Positions 40,362-50,040 of a DNA stretch of 64,000 bases are shown piece after piece. The notes beneath the pieces were generated by a model. That model worked only from the letters and a program-made list of their open reading frames with translations, did no database searches and had not been told where the DNA came from. The position numbers were made by a program, and so were the translations under genes. Location: positions 310,001 through 374,000 of the forward strand of contig MKSV01000008.1 of NCBI GenBank assembly GCA_001897435.1, written 5' to 3'. Origin of the DNA: Acidobacteriales bacterium 59-55. GTDB taxonomy: Bacteria; Acidobacteriota; Terriglobia; Terriglobales; Acidobacteriaceae. How positions within the stretch are numbered: position 1 is the stretch's first letter; each line of letters begins with the position of its first letter.

Positions 40362-41328
40362 CCTTTCCGTTAGCGGTTGCAGCCGTTGCCTGAACATTGG
40401 CCGACAGCGGCTGCACTTCGGCGGCGAAGGATCGTACCGAGGTGACGAGTTCGGCCAGTGACTGCGGCTTGCCCGTCTTCGGCGCGAGGATCAGCGCGAC
40501 CAGCGCGTCATGGGCCTTCTTGAAGGCGGCGATGGCGGGCGCGGGGTCGGAGTTGGCGACCAGCGCCTGATTGCGGCGGAACTGCTTGATGCGGTCGCTC
40601 AGTTGGAGCAGATAGTCCTTGTCCGGCGCGGGCAGGGCGATCTCGCGGTTGTAGTCCGCAAACAGCATCACGCCCTGGGCGCTCTGTGTGCTCTTCTGCC
40701 GCTCGTAGATCGCCTTCGACTCGCTGCCGAGAAGGTTGAAGAGCGCGGCCAGCGCGGGATCGTTCTTCTCGATGCTCTTGCGAATTTCCTCATGGGTGCG
40801 ATGGCGCTCGATGAGGCCGAGAATCTCTCCCGCCGCTCCGGCCGCGGCAGAGATGGGGCCGGCATAGTCGGCGGTGCTGGGAATAAGATGATGCGATGCG
40901 GCGGCTGTCTGCCCATCGGTTGCCAGTGTCGAAAAGCTGGCGCTGGCGGCGTTAGCATCGGCGACGATCTGCGCTTCTTCTTTTCCCTGCGCCAGCGTGG
41001 CCAGCGCCGTGGTGTAGCTGGCGAGCGCAAGGACGGCGTCCGAGCGCAGCTTGAGTTCGTCCTCGGTGATGACGGCGCGGCCGTCGATCTGCGCGGGACT
41101 GAGCTGGCCATGCTCGAAGGCCTGCGAGTCGATGTAGTGCTCGTACTCGACGGTATTGGCATTGGCCAGCAGCGCCTCGAACGACTGGGCGAGCGAGTTG
41201 GACGCTTGCTGGAACTGCATGACGACCGGGGTGTAGTCCTGGTCGAGGACGCAGCCGGAGAGCAGCGCCAGGCCGAGAGTAAGCAGCGCCAGGGCGCCGG
41301 ATCGCCGATATTTGCGGTAGTGCTGCAC
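40357..41328 (-). CDS. Lipoprotein of unknown function
   Basis: A protein of about 323 residues with a lipobox LALLSGC. The GTG at 41328 is the likely start; the longer frame reaches 41514 but overlaps the transporter gene. The mature part is helical and Ala-rich with no known domain (for example NSLAQSFEALLANANTVEYE, KAIYERQKSTQSAQGVML). The C-terminus (ANGKV) is created by the inserted family A repeat; before the insertion the frame would have ended in AATR with its stop overlapping the next start. It forms a pair with the coiled-coil gene. Confidence 0.75.
   Translation of the reverse strand: MQHYRKYRRSGALALLTLGLALLSGCVLDQDYTPVVMQFQQASNSLAQSFEALLANANTVEYEHYIDSQAFEHGQLSPAQIDGRAVITEDELKLRSDAVLALASYTTALATLAQGKEEAQIVADANAASASFSTLATDGQTAAASHHLIPSTADYAGPISAAAGAAGEILGLIERHRTHEEIRKSIEKNDPALAALFNLLGSESKAIYERQKSTQSAQGVMLFADYNREIALPAPDKDYLLQLSDRIKQFRRNQALVANSDPAPAIAAFKKAHDALVALILAPKTGKPQSLAELVTSVRSFAAEVQPLSANVQATAATANGKV
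40362..40375 (+). repeat. 14-bp direct repeat flanking the family A insertion, right copy
   Basis: Exact copy of CCTTTCCGTTAGCG at 40237-40250. Here it is part of the lipoprotein coding sequence (codons for T-A-N-G-K read on the minus strand). Confidence 0.75.
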
Positions 41329-41417
41329 GTTGCCGGTTGCCTCGTGTTTGACGGAATCGGGGCCCAGAGTCACTATGGTGCACGCGCCCTGTCTTACGCA
41401 AGAGAAAACGCTCGCGA

Positions 41418-42155
41418 TCAGGGATGGTACGAGTTCAGGAAGCTGGCGAGCCCGTAGGCGGCGGCAGCGGCAGCCCCGCCGATCAGCGTGGTCTGCACCG
41501 CGCTGCGCAGCCATCCGCTGCCGACCAGCTTGCCTTTGAGCGCTCCGAAGACGGCCAGTGCAGCCAGCGTGATAACGACCGACATCCTCAGCGCTTCATG
41601 GTGCTGCTCGACCAGCATGTAGGGCAGCAGCGGAACGAAGCCGCCCGCGATGTACGACCCCGCGATGGTGAGCGCCGAACGGTGAGCGCGGTTCGCCGCC
41701 GGCTCTTCGAGTCCCAGTTCGAAGCGCATCATGAAGTTGACCCACTGCTTGGGATTCTGTTTGAGCGCGGCCAGCACAGGCGCGGCGCTGGCGCGGTCGA
41801 CCGAGTACTGCTCGAAGATCTCGTAGATCTCCTCTTCCTCGTCCTCGGTGCGCTCGACGATCTCGCGCTCTTCCCGTTGCCGCTCCGATACATAGTGCTC
41901 GGCGTCGCCGCGCGCTGCCAGGTAGCCGCCCAGTCCCATGGCAATCGAACCGGCGGCGATCTCGGCCAGTCCGGCGAGGACGACGATGCGCGAAGAGGCG
42001 ACCGCACCGGAGAGTCCGGCCGCCAGCGCAAAGGGAACGGTAAGGCCGTCGGCCAGTCCAATGACGATGTCACGCACGACGGCGCTCGACTCGAAGTGGC
42101 CTTCGACGTGGTGGGCGTCGCTGCCTTGTCCTTGTCCCGAAGCGGTTTGGTGCAT
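41418..42155 (-). CDS. VIT1/CCC1-family iron or manganese transporter
   Basis: A 245-residue membrane protein. VVRDIVIGLADGLTVPFALAAGLSG, in part, is the family signature in the first membrane helix. The acidic Cys-free linker QREEREIVERTEDEEEEIYEIF contains the metal-binding domain, and AGSYIAGGFVPLLPY marks the fourth helix. About five membrane spans are visible. The family exports Fe2+ or Mn2+ or moves it into storage. It lies upstream of, and on the same strand as, the lipoprotein gene (89 bp). Confidence 0.9.
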   Translation of the reverse strand: MHQTASGQGQGSDAHHVEGHFESSAVVRDIVIGLADGLTVPFALAAGLSGAVASSRIVVLAGLAEIAAGSIAMGLGGYLAARGDAEHYVSERQREEREIVERTEDEEEEIYEIFEQYSVDRASAAPVLAALKQNPKQWVNFMMRFELGLEEPAANRAHRSALTIAGSYIAGGFVPLLPYMLVEQHHEALRMSVVITLAALAVFGALKGKLVGSGWLRSAVQTTLIGGAAAAAAYGLASFLNSYHP

Positions 42156-42330
42156 GGAAGTAGTCTAGCTGGTTTCGTTCAGCCGACGGAATCGAGGCGC
42201 GGCTTCCGCGAAGTTTTTAGCCGTGCAGAGAGTCTTTCGCCGTGGAATCGCGTCTGTATGAGCACGGCTTTCGATGAACTTCGATCGATCCGCTAGAGCA
42301 ACGTAGCAGTTGGTGTAGAGTCTGCCGAGC

Positions 42331-42400
42331 CCTTTGTTTGTCATTCCCGAAGGGAATCTGCGGTTGTCGTTCTCCACACCAACAGCAAATCTGCTCCAGA
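42331..42400 (+). repeat. Family B intergenic repeat, copy 2 (tail type 2)
   Basis: Core at 42334-42362 with the ATTCCC-GAA-GGGAAT hairpin. The tail CACACCAACAGCAAATCTGC is shared with the copy at 56406-56507 but not with copies 1 and 3. It lies in the leader of the DUF5666 gene, 16 bp before its ATG. Confidence 0.88.
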
Positions 42401-42415
42401 TTTCGGATGTGCACG

Positions 42416-43228
42416 ATGAGACAGCGATTTGGCAGCGAATCACGACGGCCGGGAACGTGGCTGGTTCTCTTTGCGGTGGCTCTGCTCACGGTTTCGGCAA
42501 TGGCGTTTGCTCAGGATGAGATGCCGGGCGGGATGCAGAATGGACGGGGCGGCGCGTCCTTTGCCGGTGGGCGCATGGTGCGAGGAACGGTCACTGCAGT
42601 CGCGCCCGATCGCCTGACGGTGAAGACCGAAGAGGGCGAGGTCTATCAGGTCGTCCTCTCTGACAATACGCGCGTGATGAAGCAGCGCCAGCCGATCAAG
42701 GCCGCCGACATCAAGGCAGGCGACGGCGTGGGCGCGATGGGCGTGATGGACGCCCCGGCGAAGACGGTCCACGCCGTGCTCGTAGCCGTGGTCGATGCCG
42801 AGCAGGTGCGCAAGGCCCGCGAAGATCTGGGCAAGACCTACATCACCGGAACCGTGACCGCCATCGATATGGATAACGCCCGGCTGACGGTGAAGCGCCC
42901 GGATGGCGTCAGCCAGACCATACAGGCCGACGAGGGAACCTCGTTCCGGCGCGGCGGCCGCAGGGCGCAGGCGGCAATGAATGGAAGCCCGATGAATGGA
43001 AACGCGGCCACGGCATCCGGCACCAACACCGGCGGCGAGAGCATCACGCTGGCCGACGTAAAGACAGGGGAGATGGTGGGCGGTCAGGGCGCGTTGAAAA
43101 ACGGCGTCTTTGTGCCCACCGAACTGCGTGTGATGGATATGGCTGCTCGCGGACAGGGACGGCGTCGCGCGGCAGCCAATTCCGCTGCTGCATCGCCGGA
43201 GACAAATGCTCCCGCGAGTCCCAGATAA
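42416..43228 (+). CDS. Secreted DUF5666-like protein
   Basis: A 270-residue protein. The start at 42416 gives a signal peptide (WLVLFAVALLTVSAMAFAQ); longer readings begin in the repeat. Two small OB-like beta domains are visible: MVRGTVTAVAPDRLTVKTEEGEVYQV (in part) and YITGTVTAIDMDNARLTVKR. These match the DUF5666 pattern of V-x-G-x-V-x-x-I-x-x-x-x-x-x-V. A Gly/Asn/Ala-rich tail follows. Its neighbour downstream is the TonB receptor. Confidence 0.8.
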   Translation: MRQRFGSESRRPGTWLVLFAVALLTVSAMAFAQDEMPGGMQNGRGGASFAGGRMVRGTVTAVAPDRLTVKTEEGEVYQVVLSDNTRVMKQRQPIKAADIKAGDGVGAMGVMDAPAKTVHAVLVAVVDAEQVRKAREDLGKTYITGTVTAIDMDNARLTVKRPDGVSQTIQADEGTSFRRGGRRAQAAMNGSPMNGNAATASGTNTGGESITLADVKTGEMVGGQGALKNGVFVPTELRVMDMAARGQGRRRAAANSAAASPETNAPASPR

Positions 43229-43280
43229 AAATTTGCCGTTCATTTGCCGATTGCGGCCTGATGCCGAGGTGAGGTTCAAG

Positions 43281-46200
43281 GTGTATACGAGGTCGAGATT
43301 TATCCGAAGGACGATGTTGGGCATGGCCATCCTTATGGGAGCCGCGCTGTCCGCCGCGGCGCAGGTGGAGGCCGCGCCTCCGCCCCCCCAGCCGGAGGCA
43401 ACTTCGCCGCCGGCGATTCAGGCGACCGCCGCTGGCGGGACCATCCGGGGCACGGTCAAGGCGGGCACGGTGCCGTTGCCCGGAGTCGCCGTGACCGCGG
43501 CCAACACCCTCACCGGCAAAAAATATGCCACGACGACCGACATCACCGGCTCATTCGCCATGGTGATTCCGCGCAACGGACGATACGTGGTCAAGGCGGA
43601 ACTGGCGGCCTTCGCCACCGAGACAAAAGAGGTTGTGATCGACAGCAGCAAAGCGGGCGGCAAGACAGAACAGGTTGCCGAGTTTTCCATGCAACTGGCC
43701 TCGCGCGTCGCGCAGCAGCAGGAGCAGCAGGCAGGCACCGCTTCAGCTCTGGCCGGAGCGTTGGGTCAGGCGTTAGGTCAGGGCACAGGACAGGGGCGCG
43801 GCACGCAGTCCCTCAGCGTCACCGGCGACGGCGATCTGGCCGATGCCAGTGCGGGCTCGGGCATCGTTGGAGCGCAGATGCCTACGCTCTCCGGGCTGGG
43901 CAGCGCCGACGACGCGGCGGCGGACTCCGTCACCGTCAGTGGGCAGATGGGCCAGACCAACGGGCTGGCGAACTTCAACGAAGATGAGATTCGCCAGCGT
44001 GTCGAAGATGCGGTCGCGCAGGCACGGCAGCGCGGCGGCGCACAGGGAGACGTTGCCGAGGCCGTGGTAGGGATGCTCGGCGGCATGATGGGCGGCGGCG
44101 GTCGCGGTGGACGTGGCGGCGGCGGTGGTGGTCGCGGCGGGGGCCGCGGAGGATTTCGCGGCTTCAACCCCACCCAGCCGCACGGCATGGTCTTCTACCA
44201 GGGAGGCAACGGCGCCTTGAACGCCGCGCCGTTCTCGGTCGCGCAGGCGCTCGGTGAGGCGGGCGCGCAGGTGGTCAAGCCCGCGTCCATGTCCAATCGT
44301 TTCGGCGTCAGCTTTGCCGGATCGCCCTTCATCCCCGGTCTGGTGAAGCCGAGCACCAGGCAGTTCGTCTTCCTCAACGTCACCGGGCAGCGCAACATCA
44401 ACCCGCTCATTCTTAACGGAACCGTTCCTACGCTGGCCGAGCGCAGCGGAGACTTCTCGGCGCTCATCCACAACGACGGCGGCGTCACCTCCGGTCTGCT
44501 CTACGATCCGGCGACCGGCCAGCCCATCCCCGGCAACAATCTCAACCTGGCGCAGACGCCCATCGCGCCGCAGGGACTGGCGCTGCTGAACTACTATCCT
44601 GCTCCCAACGTTCCCAACGCGGGCGCGCTCAACAACTATCAGACCGTGACCAACGCCGGTCAGAACTCGACCAGCGCGTCACTGCGCTACGTGCGCAACT
44701 TCGGCCAGAGCGGCTTCGGCGGCTTCCGCCGTCAGGCTGCAAACGCGCCCAAGGCATTTCGGCAGAACATCAACTTCAGCGGCAGCTACGCGCACTCGGC
44801 CAGCGATCAGCGAAATATCTTCCTCCCGCTCGGCGGGGCCAGCCTCTCGAATGGCTACTCCATCACCGCCGGGTACACCATCGGCTACGGCGCGATCACC
44901 AACAATGCCTCCGTCCGCTGGAACCGGTCGCACAGCACCAACCGCAACTACTTCACCGACAGCGCGACCGATCCTCTGACGGGAACGGATATCTCGATTC
45001 CAAAGCCGGTCATCGCCTCGGCGCCGGGCATCTACTACGGAATCCCCAGCCTCACCATCTCCGGCTTCACCGGCCTTAACGAGGCAGCGCCGAGCGACTC
45101 CATCAGCCAGACCATCTCCTTCTCCGATTCTGTCAGCTACCGGCTCAAGAAGCACAACATGCGCTTCGGCTTCGATGTGCGCCGCGTGCATGCCGACTCG
45201 ATCGGGGGCGCCAACGGCGTCGGCGCATTCACCTTCACCGGCTATGCGACGCAGAACCCGGCAGAGTCCGCCTGCATGCCATCGTCGACGATCGTCTGCC
45301 CGCCGATTGCTGCCAGCGGCTCCGGCTTCGCCGATTTCCTGCTCGGCCTGCCGCAGCAGTCCGCCATCCAGGCCGGAGCCTTCAAGACCTACCTGCGCGC
45401 CAACGTCATCGACTGGTACGCGCAGGACGACTGGCGCGCGGCATCGAACCTGACCGTCAACTTCGGCCTGCGCTACGAGTACTTCTCGCCCTACGTGGAG
45501 AAGAACAACCGGCTCGTGAATCTCGACCACAACGCCGACTTCTCGCAGGTCGAAGCCGTCGAGCCGGGACAGTCGGGAACCTTCAGCGGCCGCTTTCCCC
45601 GGTCGCTCGTTCGTCCCGACCGGGACATGTTCTCGCCGCGGCTCGGCATCGCCTATCGCCCGAAGCTCAGTCTATTCAAGTCGCTGGTCATCCGCGGCGG
45701 CTACGGCATCAACTTCAACACCAGCCAGTACGGCACCATTGCGCGGCAGCTCTCGTCGCAGCCTCCGTTCGCGCTCACCCAGACCAACGCGGTGACCACT
45801 CCGCAGATTCCCGGCACGGCGGGATGCACGCAGCAGAACATGACGCTGGCCAGCGCCTTCAACTGCTCGACCGTGCCCGTGCAGAATAACTACGCCGCCA
45901 ACCAGGACTATCGCCTCGGCCATGTGCAGATATGGAACATCGACATCCAGCGCACGCTGCCGATGGGCATCGTCGCCAACATCGGCTACAACGGGGCCAA
46001 GGGCGGCGGGCTCGACATCGTTCGCGCGCCCAACCGCACCGCAAACGGCGTCCTGAACCCCTCGGCGCAGGCGTTCAACTATGAGGACTCGCTGGGCTAC
46101 TCGCGCTTCAACGCGCTCAGCGTCAACCTGCGCAAGCGCCTTCAGAAGGGGGTCTCTCTACAGGCGACGTATCAGTACGGACACTCGATCGACAACGCCT

Positions 46201-46820
46201 CGTCCATCGGAGGCACGGCCGCGGTGCCCGCGCAGAACGATCTCGACCTCGACGCCGAGGAGGGCAACAGCTCGTTCGACATTCGCCACAAGCTCAAGGG
46301 AAGCTGGGTGCTGGAGCTGCCCTTCGGCCCCAACCGCGCCCTGCTGTCGAAGGGCGGCTTCTGGTCGAAGGCGCTCGACGGCTTCTCCTTCTCGGGCGAC
46401 TACACCTTCGCCACCGGCACGTACTACACGCCGCACTACGTCGCCACCGTCTCCGAGACCTCAAGCGGCAGTAACAACTCGCTGCGCCCCGACCGGGTCT
46501 TCTCCGCGCCGATTGCAGGAGAAGGGACGCTCGGGCAGTGGTTCAACAAGGCCGCATTCACCACACCCGCCAACGGCTTCGGCACCGCCTCGCGCGGCTC
46601 CATCGAAGGACCGGGAACGGTCTCGGTCGATGCGTCCCTTTCGAGGACCGTACAACTCGGCGATACGCGCTCCTTCGAGGCGAGGGTGACCGCCACCAAC
46701 GCCTTCAACACGGTGCAGTACTCGGGCATCGACACGACGCTCAACTCGCCGACCTTCGGACAAGTAACCTCGGCGGCTTCGATGCGGCAGCTTACGGTCA
46801 CGGCGCGTTACAGGTTCTAA
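43281..46820 (+). CDS. TonB-dependent receptor with carboxypeptidase-regulatory-like domain (Oar type)
   Basis: A protein of 1179 residues. The start chosen is GTG at 43281, six bases after GAGG. A signal peptide (MLGMAILMGAALSAAAQ) leads to a carboxypeptidase-regulatory-like domain (TIRGTVKAGTVPLPGVAVTA). A Gly/Arg-rich stretch (MMGGGGRGGRGGGGGGRGG) follows near residue 270. The rest is an outer-membrane beta-barrel of the Oar kind, with NFGLRYEYFSPY and SPRLGIAYRP motifs and a final aromatic TARYRF. It probably binds a polymer or large ligand at the cell surface; the ligand is unknown. Confidence 0.9.
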   Translation: MYTRSRFIRRTMLGMAILMGAALSAAAQVEAAPPPPQPEATSPPAIQATAAGGTIRGTVKAGTVPLPGVAVTAANTLTGKKYATTTDITGSFAMVIPRNGRYVVKAELAAFATETKEVVIDSSKAGGKTEQVAEFSMQLASRVAQQQEQQAGTASALAGALGQALGQGTGQGRGTQSLSVTGDGDLADASAGSGIVGAQMPTLSGLGSADDAAADSVTVSGQMGQTNGLANFNEDEIRQRVEDAVAQARQRGGAQGDVAEAVVGMLGGMMGGGGRGGRGGGGGGRGGGRGGFRGFNPTQPHGMVFYQGGNGALNAAPFSVAQALGEAGAQVVKPASMSNRFGVSFAGSPFIPGLVKPSTRQFVFLNVTGQRNINPLILNGTVPTLAERSGDFSALIHNDGGVTSGLLYDPATGQPIPGNNLNLAQTPIAPQGLALLNYYPAPNVPNAGALNNYQTVTNAGQNSTSASLRYVRNFGQSGFGGFRRQAANAPKAFRQNINFSGSYAHSASDQRNIFLPLGGASLSNGYSITAGYTIGYGAITNNASVRWNRSHSTNRNYFTDSATDPLTGTDISIPKPVIASAPGIYYGIPSLTISGFTGLNEAAPSDSISQTISFSDSVSYRLKKHNMRFGFDVRRVHADSIGGANGVGAFTFTGYATQNPAESACMPSSTIVCPPIAASGSGFADFLLGLPQQSAIQAGAFKTYLRANVIDWYAQDDWRAASNLTVNFGLRYEYFSPYVEKNNRLVNLDHNADFSQVEAVEPGQSGTFSGRFPRSLVRPDRDMFSPRLGIAYRPKLSLFKSLVIRGGYGINFNTSQYGTIARQLSSQPPFALTQTNAVTTPQIPGTAGCTQQNMTLASAFNCSTVPVQNNYAANQDYRLGHVQIWNIDIQRTLPMGIVANIGYNGAKGGGLDIVRAPNRTANGVLNPSAQAFNYEDSLGYSRFNALSVNLRKRLQKGVSLQATYQYGHSIDNASSIGGTAAVPAQNDLDLDAEEGNSSFDIRHKLKGSWVLELPFGPNRALLSKGGFWSKALDGFSFSGDYTFATGTYYTPHYVATVSETSSGSNNSLRPDRVFSAPIAGEGTLGQWFNKAAFTTPANGFGTASRGSIEGPGTVSVDASLSRTVQLGDTRSFEARVTATNAFNTVQYSGIDTTLNSPTFGQVTSAASMRQLTVTARYRF

Positions 46821-46825
46821 AGAAA

Positions 46826-46892
46826 GAATAGAAAAAGCAGTCAGGTTTATTGAGAAAGAAGAAAAAGCAGCTAGGTTTTACGAAGAAAGAAC
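46826..46892 (+). repeat. Short imperfect direct repeat upstream of the VWFA gene
   Basis: GAAAAAGCAG followed by (T/C)(C/T)AGGTTT occurs twice, about 35 bp apart, in an A-rich spacer between the receptor and VWFA genes. Its meaning is unclear; it may be a local duplication. Confidence 0.5.
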
Positions 46893-46900
46893 GAGGAGAT

Positions 46901-49069
46901 ATGCGGCGAGCGGCAATAGCGATAGCGGCGATAGCAATGGTCATCGGCACAGCCGCGCCCGGCCTTGCCCAGCAGCAGGCGGCCGATGGCACCTTCACGC
47001 TGAAGGTGCAGTCCGACATCGTGCTGACCAACGTCGTGGTGCGCGATAAAAAGACCGGCGAGGTCGTCAAGGGTCTCACCGCCGCCGACTTCACCATCCT
47101 CGAAAACGGCAAGCCGCAGAAGATCGCCAGCTTCGACTACCAGAGCGTGGACGAGGCCGCCGTGCTCAACGAGAAGACCACGGTCACCGGGCAGGCCTCG
47201 GTCGCCGACCTGCTCAACCGCAACTTCGCCGCCGACCCCGCCGCCCTCAAGAACCATCGCCTGATCGTTATGTTCTTCGATCTCAGCAGCATGCAGCCTG
47301 AGGACGTCGACCGCGCCGTGGAGGCGGCTCAGGACTACATCAACAAGAAGATGCAGCCCGCCGATCTGGTCGCGCTGGTCAGCATGTCCACCGCGCTCAA
47401 CATGGACCAGGACTTCACCTCCGACAAGGCCCTGCTGCTCAAGGGCGTCGGCACGTACAACGGCACCCAGGGTACCGGCTTCGCCAACGGAACTACGGGA
47501 TCGTCCGAGGGAACGGCGGACGACGCTTCAAGCTTCATCGCCGACGACACCGAGTACAACAGCCTCAACACCGACCGCGAACTCTACGCCATCCGCGAGA
47601 TCGCAAAGTCGCTCGAGCGCGTCGACGAGCGCAAGAGCATGCTCTACTTCAGCGGCGGCCTCACCCGCAACGGCATCGAAAATCAGGCCAGCATGCGCGC
47701 CGCCACCAACGCGGCGGTACGCGCCAACATGGCCATCTACAGCGTCGATTCGCGCGGCCTGCAGGCACTGCCCCCCGTAGGCGATGCCTCGACCGGAAGC
47801 CTGCGCGGAACCTCCGCCTACAGCGGCGCGGCCATGCAGAGCCAGCTCGACGCCAACTTCGGCTCGCAGGAAACGCTGGCCACGCTCTCTTCCGACACCG
47901 GCGGCAAGGCCTTCTTCGACTCCAACGACTTCGCGCCCGCCTTCCAGCAGATTCAGCACGACACCGAGGCCTACTACATTCTCGGCTTCCACTCCACCAA
48001 CACCGCCCGCGACGGCAGCTACCGCCGCCTGACGATCAGGCTCAACCGCGCCGACGCGAAGCTGGAGCACGTCGACGCAAAGCTCGACTATCGCCCCGGC
48101 TACTACGCGCCCGCCGACTTCAAGCACCAGAAGACCGAGGACCGCGAACAGGCGCTCACCGAGCAGATGCGCAGCGATCTGCCCGCCACCGATGTCGCTG
48201 TCTATCTGCAGGCGCTCTACTTCCGGCTGGAGGACAACAAGTTCTTCATCCCGGTCTCGCTGATCGTGCCCGGATCGCAGATCCCCTTCCTCAAGAACGG
48301 CGACCGCGACAAGGCCAACATTGATGTGATGGGCGAGGTGAAGAATGCGCAGGGCATCATCGTCGGCAACGTCCGCGACACGGTGAAGCTGGCGCTCGAT
48401 TCCTCGCAGCAGGTCCAGCGCAGGAACATCCAGTACTCCACCGGATTCACGCTGGCCCCCGGCCGCTATCATCTCAAGTTCGTCGTCCGCGAAAATCAGA
48501 CCGGGAGGATGGGCAGCTTCGAGACGGATCTCCAGGTGCCCGACCTGCGCAAGAGCCCGCTGAAGCTCAGCTCCATCGTGCTGGCGAGCCAAAGGACGCC
48601 GAACACCGCGAAGAAGTCGACCAGCCCGCTGGTGCGCGACGGCATGGAGTGGATTCCGAACATCCCCCACGTCTTCCGCCAGGATCAGCACCTCTATTTT
48701 CTGTATGAGGTCTACGACCCGGCGCATCGGCAGGCAGGAGCGGCTGCTCCCGCCGACGCTCCTGGACTCAAGCGGCGCAGCGGAAAGCCGGTGCGCGTGC
48801 TTACCAGCATCGAGTTCATGCACAACGGCGTCAAGGTCTACGAGACGCCGCTGGTCGTCGCCGACGCCATCAACATCCCCGACCGCGATGCCGTGGGCTT
48901 CCAGTTCGATGTGCCGCTAACCCAATTGAAACCGGGCACCTACATCTGCCAGGTCAACGTGATCGACGATGCCGGCGGCAGCTTCAGCTTCCCTCGGCTG
49001 GCCCTGATGGTCCGCCCCCCAACTCCCGCGCTGGCGACTACCGCTGCGACCGCGGCGGCGGCGCAATAG
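46901..49069 (+). CDS. Secreted VWFA-related protein (acidobacterial type)
   Basis: A 722-residue protein. The start at 46901 follows GAGGAG, and a signal peptide ends at GLAQQQ. The region from about 35 to 340 has the pattern named VWFA-related Acidobacterial domain (TIGR03436): VQSDIVLTNVVVRDKKTG, DFTILENGKPQKIASFDYQ, LIVMFFDLSSMQPEDVDRAV. It also has KSMLYFSGGL and YILGFHSTN. The rest is beta-rich. The MIDAS-like sequence is DLSSM. It is likely a periplasmic or surface binding protein that acts with the neighbouring receptor; the function is unknown. Confidence 0.88.
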   Translation: MRRAAIAIAAIAMVIGTAAPGLAQQQAADGTFTLKVQSDIVLTNVVVRDKKTGEVVKGLTAADFTILENGKPQKIASFDYQSVDEAAVLNEKTTVTGQASVADLLNRNFAADPAALKNHRLIVMFFDLSSMQPEDVDRAVEAAQDYINKKMQPADLVALVSMSTALNMDQDFTSDKALLLKGVGTYNGTQGTGFANGTTGSSEGTADDASSFIADDTEYNSLNTDRELYAIREIAKSLERVDERKSMLYFSGGLTRNGIENQASMRAATNAAVRANMAIYSVDSRGLQALPPVGDASTGSLRGTSAYSGAAMQSQLDANFGSQETLATLSSDTGGKAFFDSNDFAPAFQQIQHDTEAYYILGFHSTNTARDGSYRRLTIRLNRADAKLEHVDAKLDYRPGYYAPADFKHQKTEDREQALTEQMRSDLPATDVAVYLQALYFRLEDNKFFIPVSLIVPGSQIPFLKNGDRDKANIDVMGEVKNAQGIIVGNVRDTVKLALDSSQQVQRRNIQYSTGFTLAPGRYHLKFVVRENQTGRMGSFETDLQVPDLRKSPLKLSSIVLASQRTPNTAKKSTSPLVRDGMEWIPNIPHVFRQDQHLYFLYEVYDPAHRQAGAAAPADAPGLKRRSGKPVRVLTSIEFMHNGVKVYETPLVVADAINIPDRDAVGFQFDVPLTQLKPGTYICQVNVIDDAGGSFSFPRLALMVRPPTPALATTAATAAAAQ

Positions 49070-49131
49070 CGCCCTATTGACAGGAGTTTCAGGCAGGCGG
49101 ATGATTTGAGCGTACCTCGTGGAGGTATGCC

Positions 49132-50040
49132 ATGGGCTATCCAGTCCGTCTTCCTTCCCTTCTCATTCTCCTGACTCTGCTCGTAGCCGGTACCGGCCTT
49201 TGTGCCCAGGGACTCCACAGCCACGAACTGGCACGACAGCTTGAACACGAAGATCCGCAGTGGCCGTCGATCCAGGCGCATCTGCCCGATCCCGCCACCG
49301 CCTCGCCCCAGCGGCTTGAGATGACCGCCGACGTTCTGCGGGCGCGCCGTTTCCCCGAGAGCGCTCTCGACTACTACGGCTACGCGCTCAAGCGCGGAGC
49401 CAACGAGGTCCAGATTCTCAACAAGATTGGCGTAACCCAGTTGGAGATCGGCAATCGCCGCGTCGCGCGCGAGTTCTTCCAGCGCGTCGTCCATCTAAAG
49501 AAGAAGAGCGCCGACGGCTGGAACAACCTCGGCGCAGTCGAGTATCTCGAAGGCATGAATGGAAGCGCCATCTCCGACTACAAGCGGGCCATCAAGCTCG
49601 ACAAAAAGTCGGCGACCTACCACTCCAATCTGGGCACCGTCTACTTTCAGACCAAGGACTTCGACCGCGCCCGCAAGGAGTTCAACATTGCGCTCAAGCT
49701 CGACCCAGATATGATGCTGCGCCGCGGCGGCCCCGGCGGAATCACCATGCGCATGCTCACGCCCGCCGACCACGCCCGCTTCTGCTACGAACTCGCGCGG
49801 CTCTACGCCGAGAACGGCAATGAAGAGAAGATGCTGCACTACCTCACCACGGCCAGCGAAGGCGGCTTCGATGTGATGGAGGCAATGCGCCACGACGAGA
49901 TCCTCGAAAAATATCGCAAAGACCCTCGCGTCCTTCTCCTCGTGCATAACGCCGAGGCTTTGCGCACCGGCCATCTCTCCCTCGCCGAAAGCGTGGAGAA
50001 TCTTCAACCGTTGCCCGCCGCTCCCACTGAACACGAGTGA
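49132..50040 (+). CDS. Secreted TPR protein
   Basis: A 302-residue protein with a signal peptide ending near GTGLCAQG. TPR-like repeats lie at about 65-205 (PESALDYYGYALKRGANEVQ, RRVAREFFQRVVHLKKKSAD, SAISDYKRAIKLDKKSAT, DFDRARKEFNIALKLDPDM). No enzymatic motif is seen. It ends the receptor/VWFA cluster with a 62-bp spacing. Confidence 0.88.
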   Translation: MGYPVRLPSLLILLTLLVAGTGLCAQGLHSHELARQLEHEDPQWPSIQAHLPDPATASPQRLEMTADVLRARRFPESALDYYGYALKRGANEVQILNKIGVTQLEIGNRRVAREFFQRVVHLKKKSADGWNNLGAVEYLEGMNGSAISDYKRAIKLDKKSATYHSNLGTVYFQTKDFDRARKEFNIALKLDPDMMLRRGGPGGITMRMLTPADHARFCYELARLYAENGNEEKMLHYLTTASEGGFDVMEAMRHDEILEKYRKDPRVLLLVHNAEALRTGHLSLAESVENLQPLPAAPTEHE

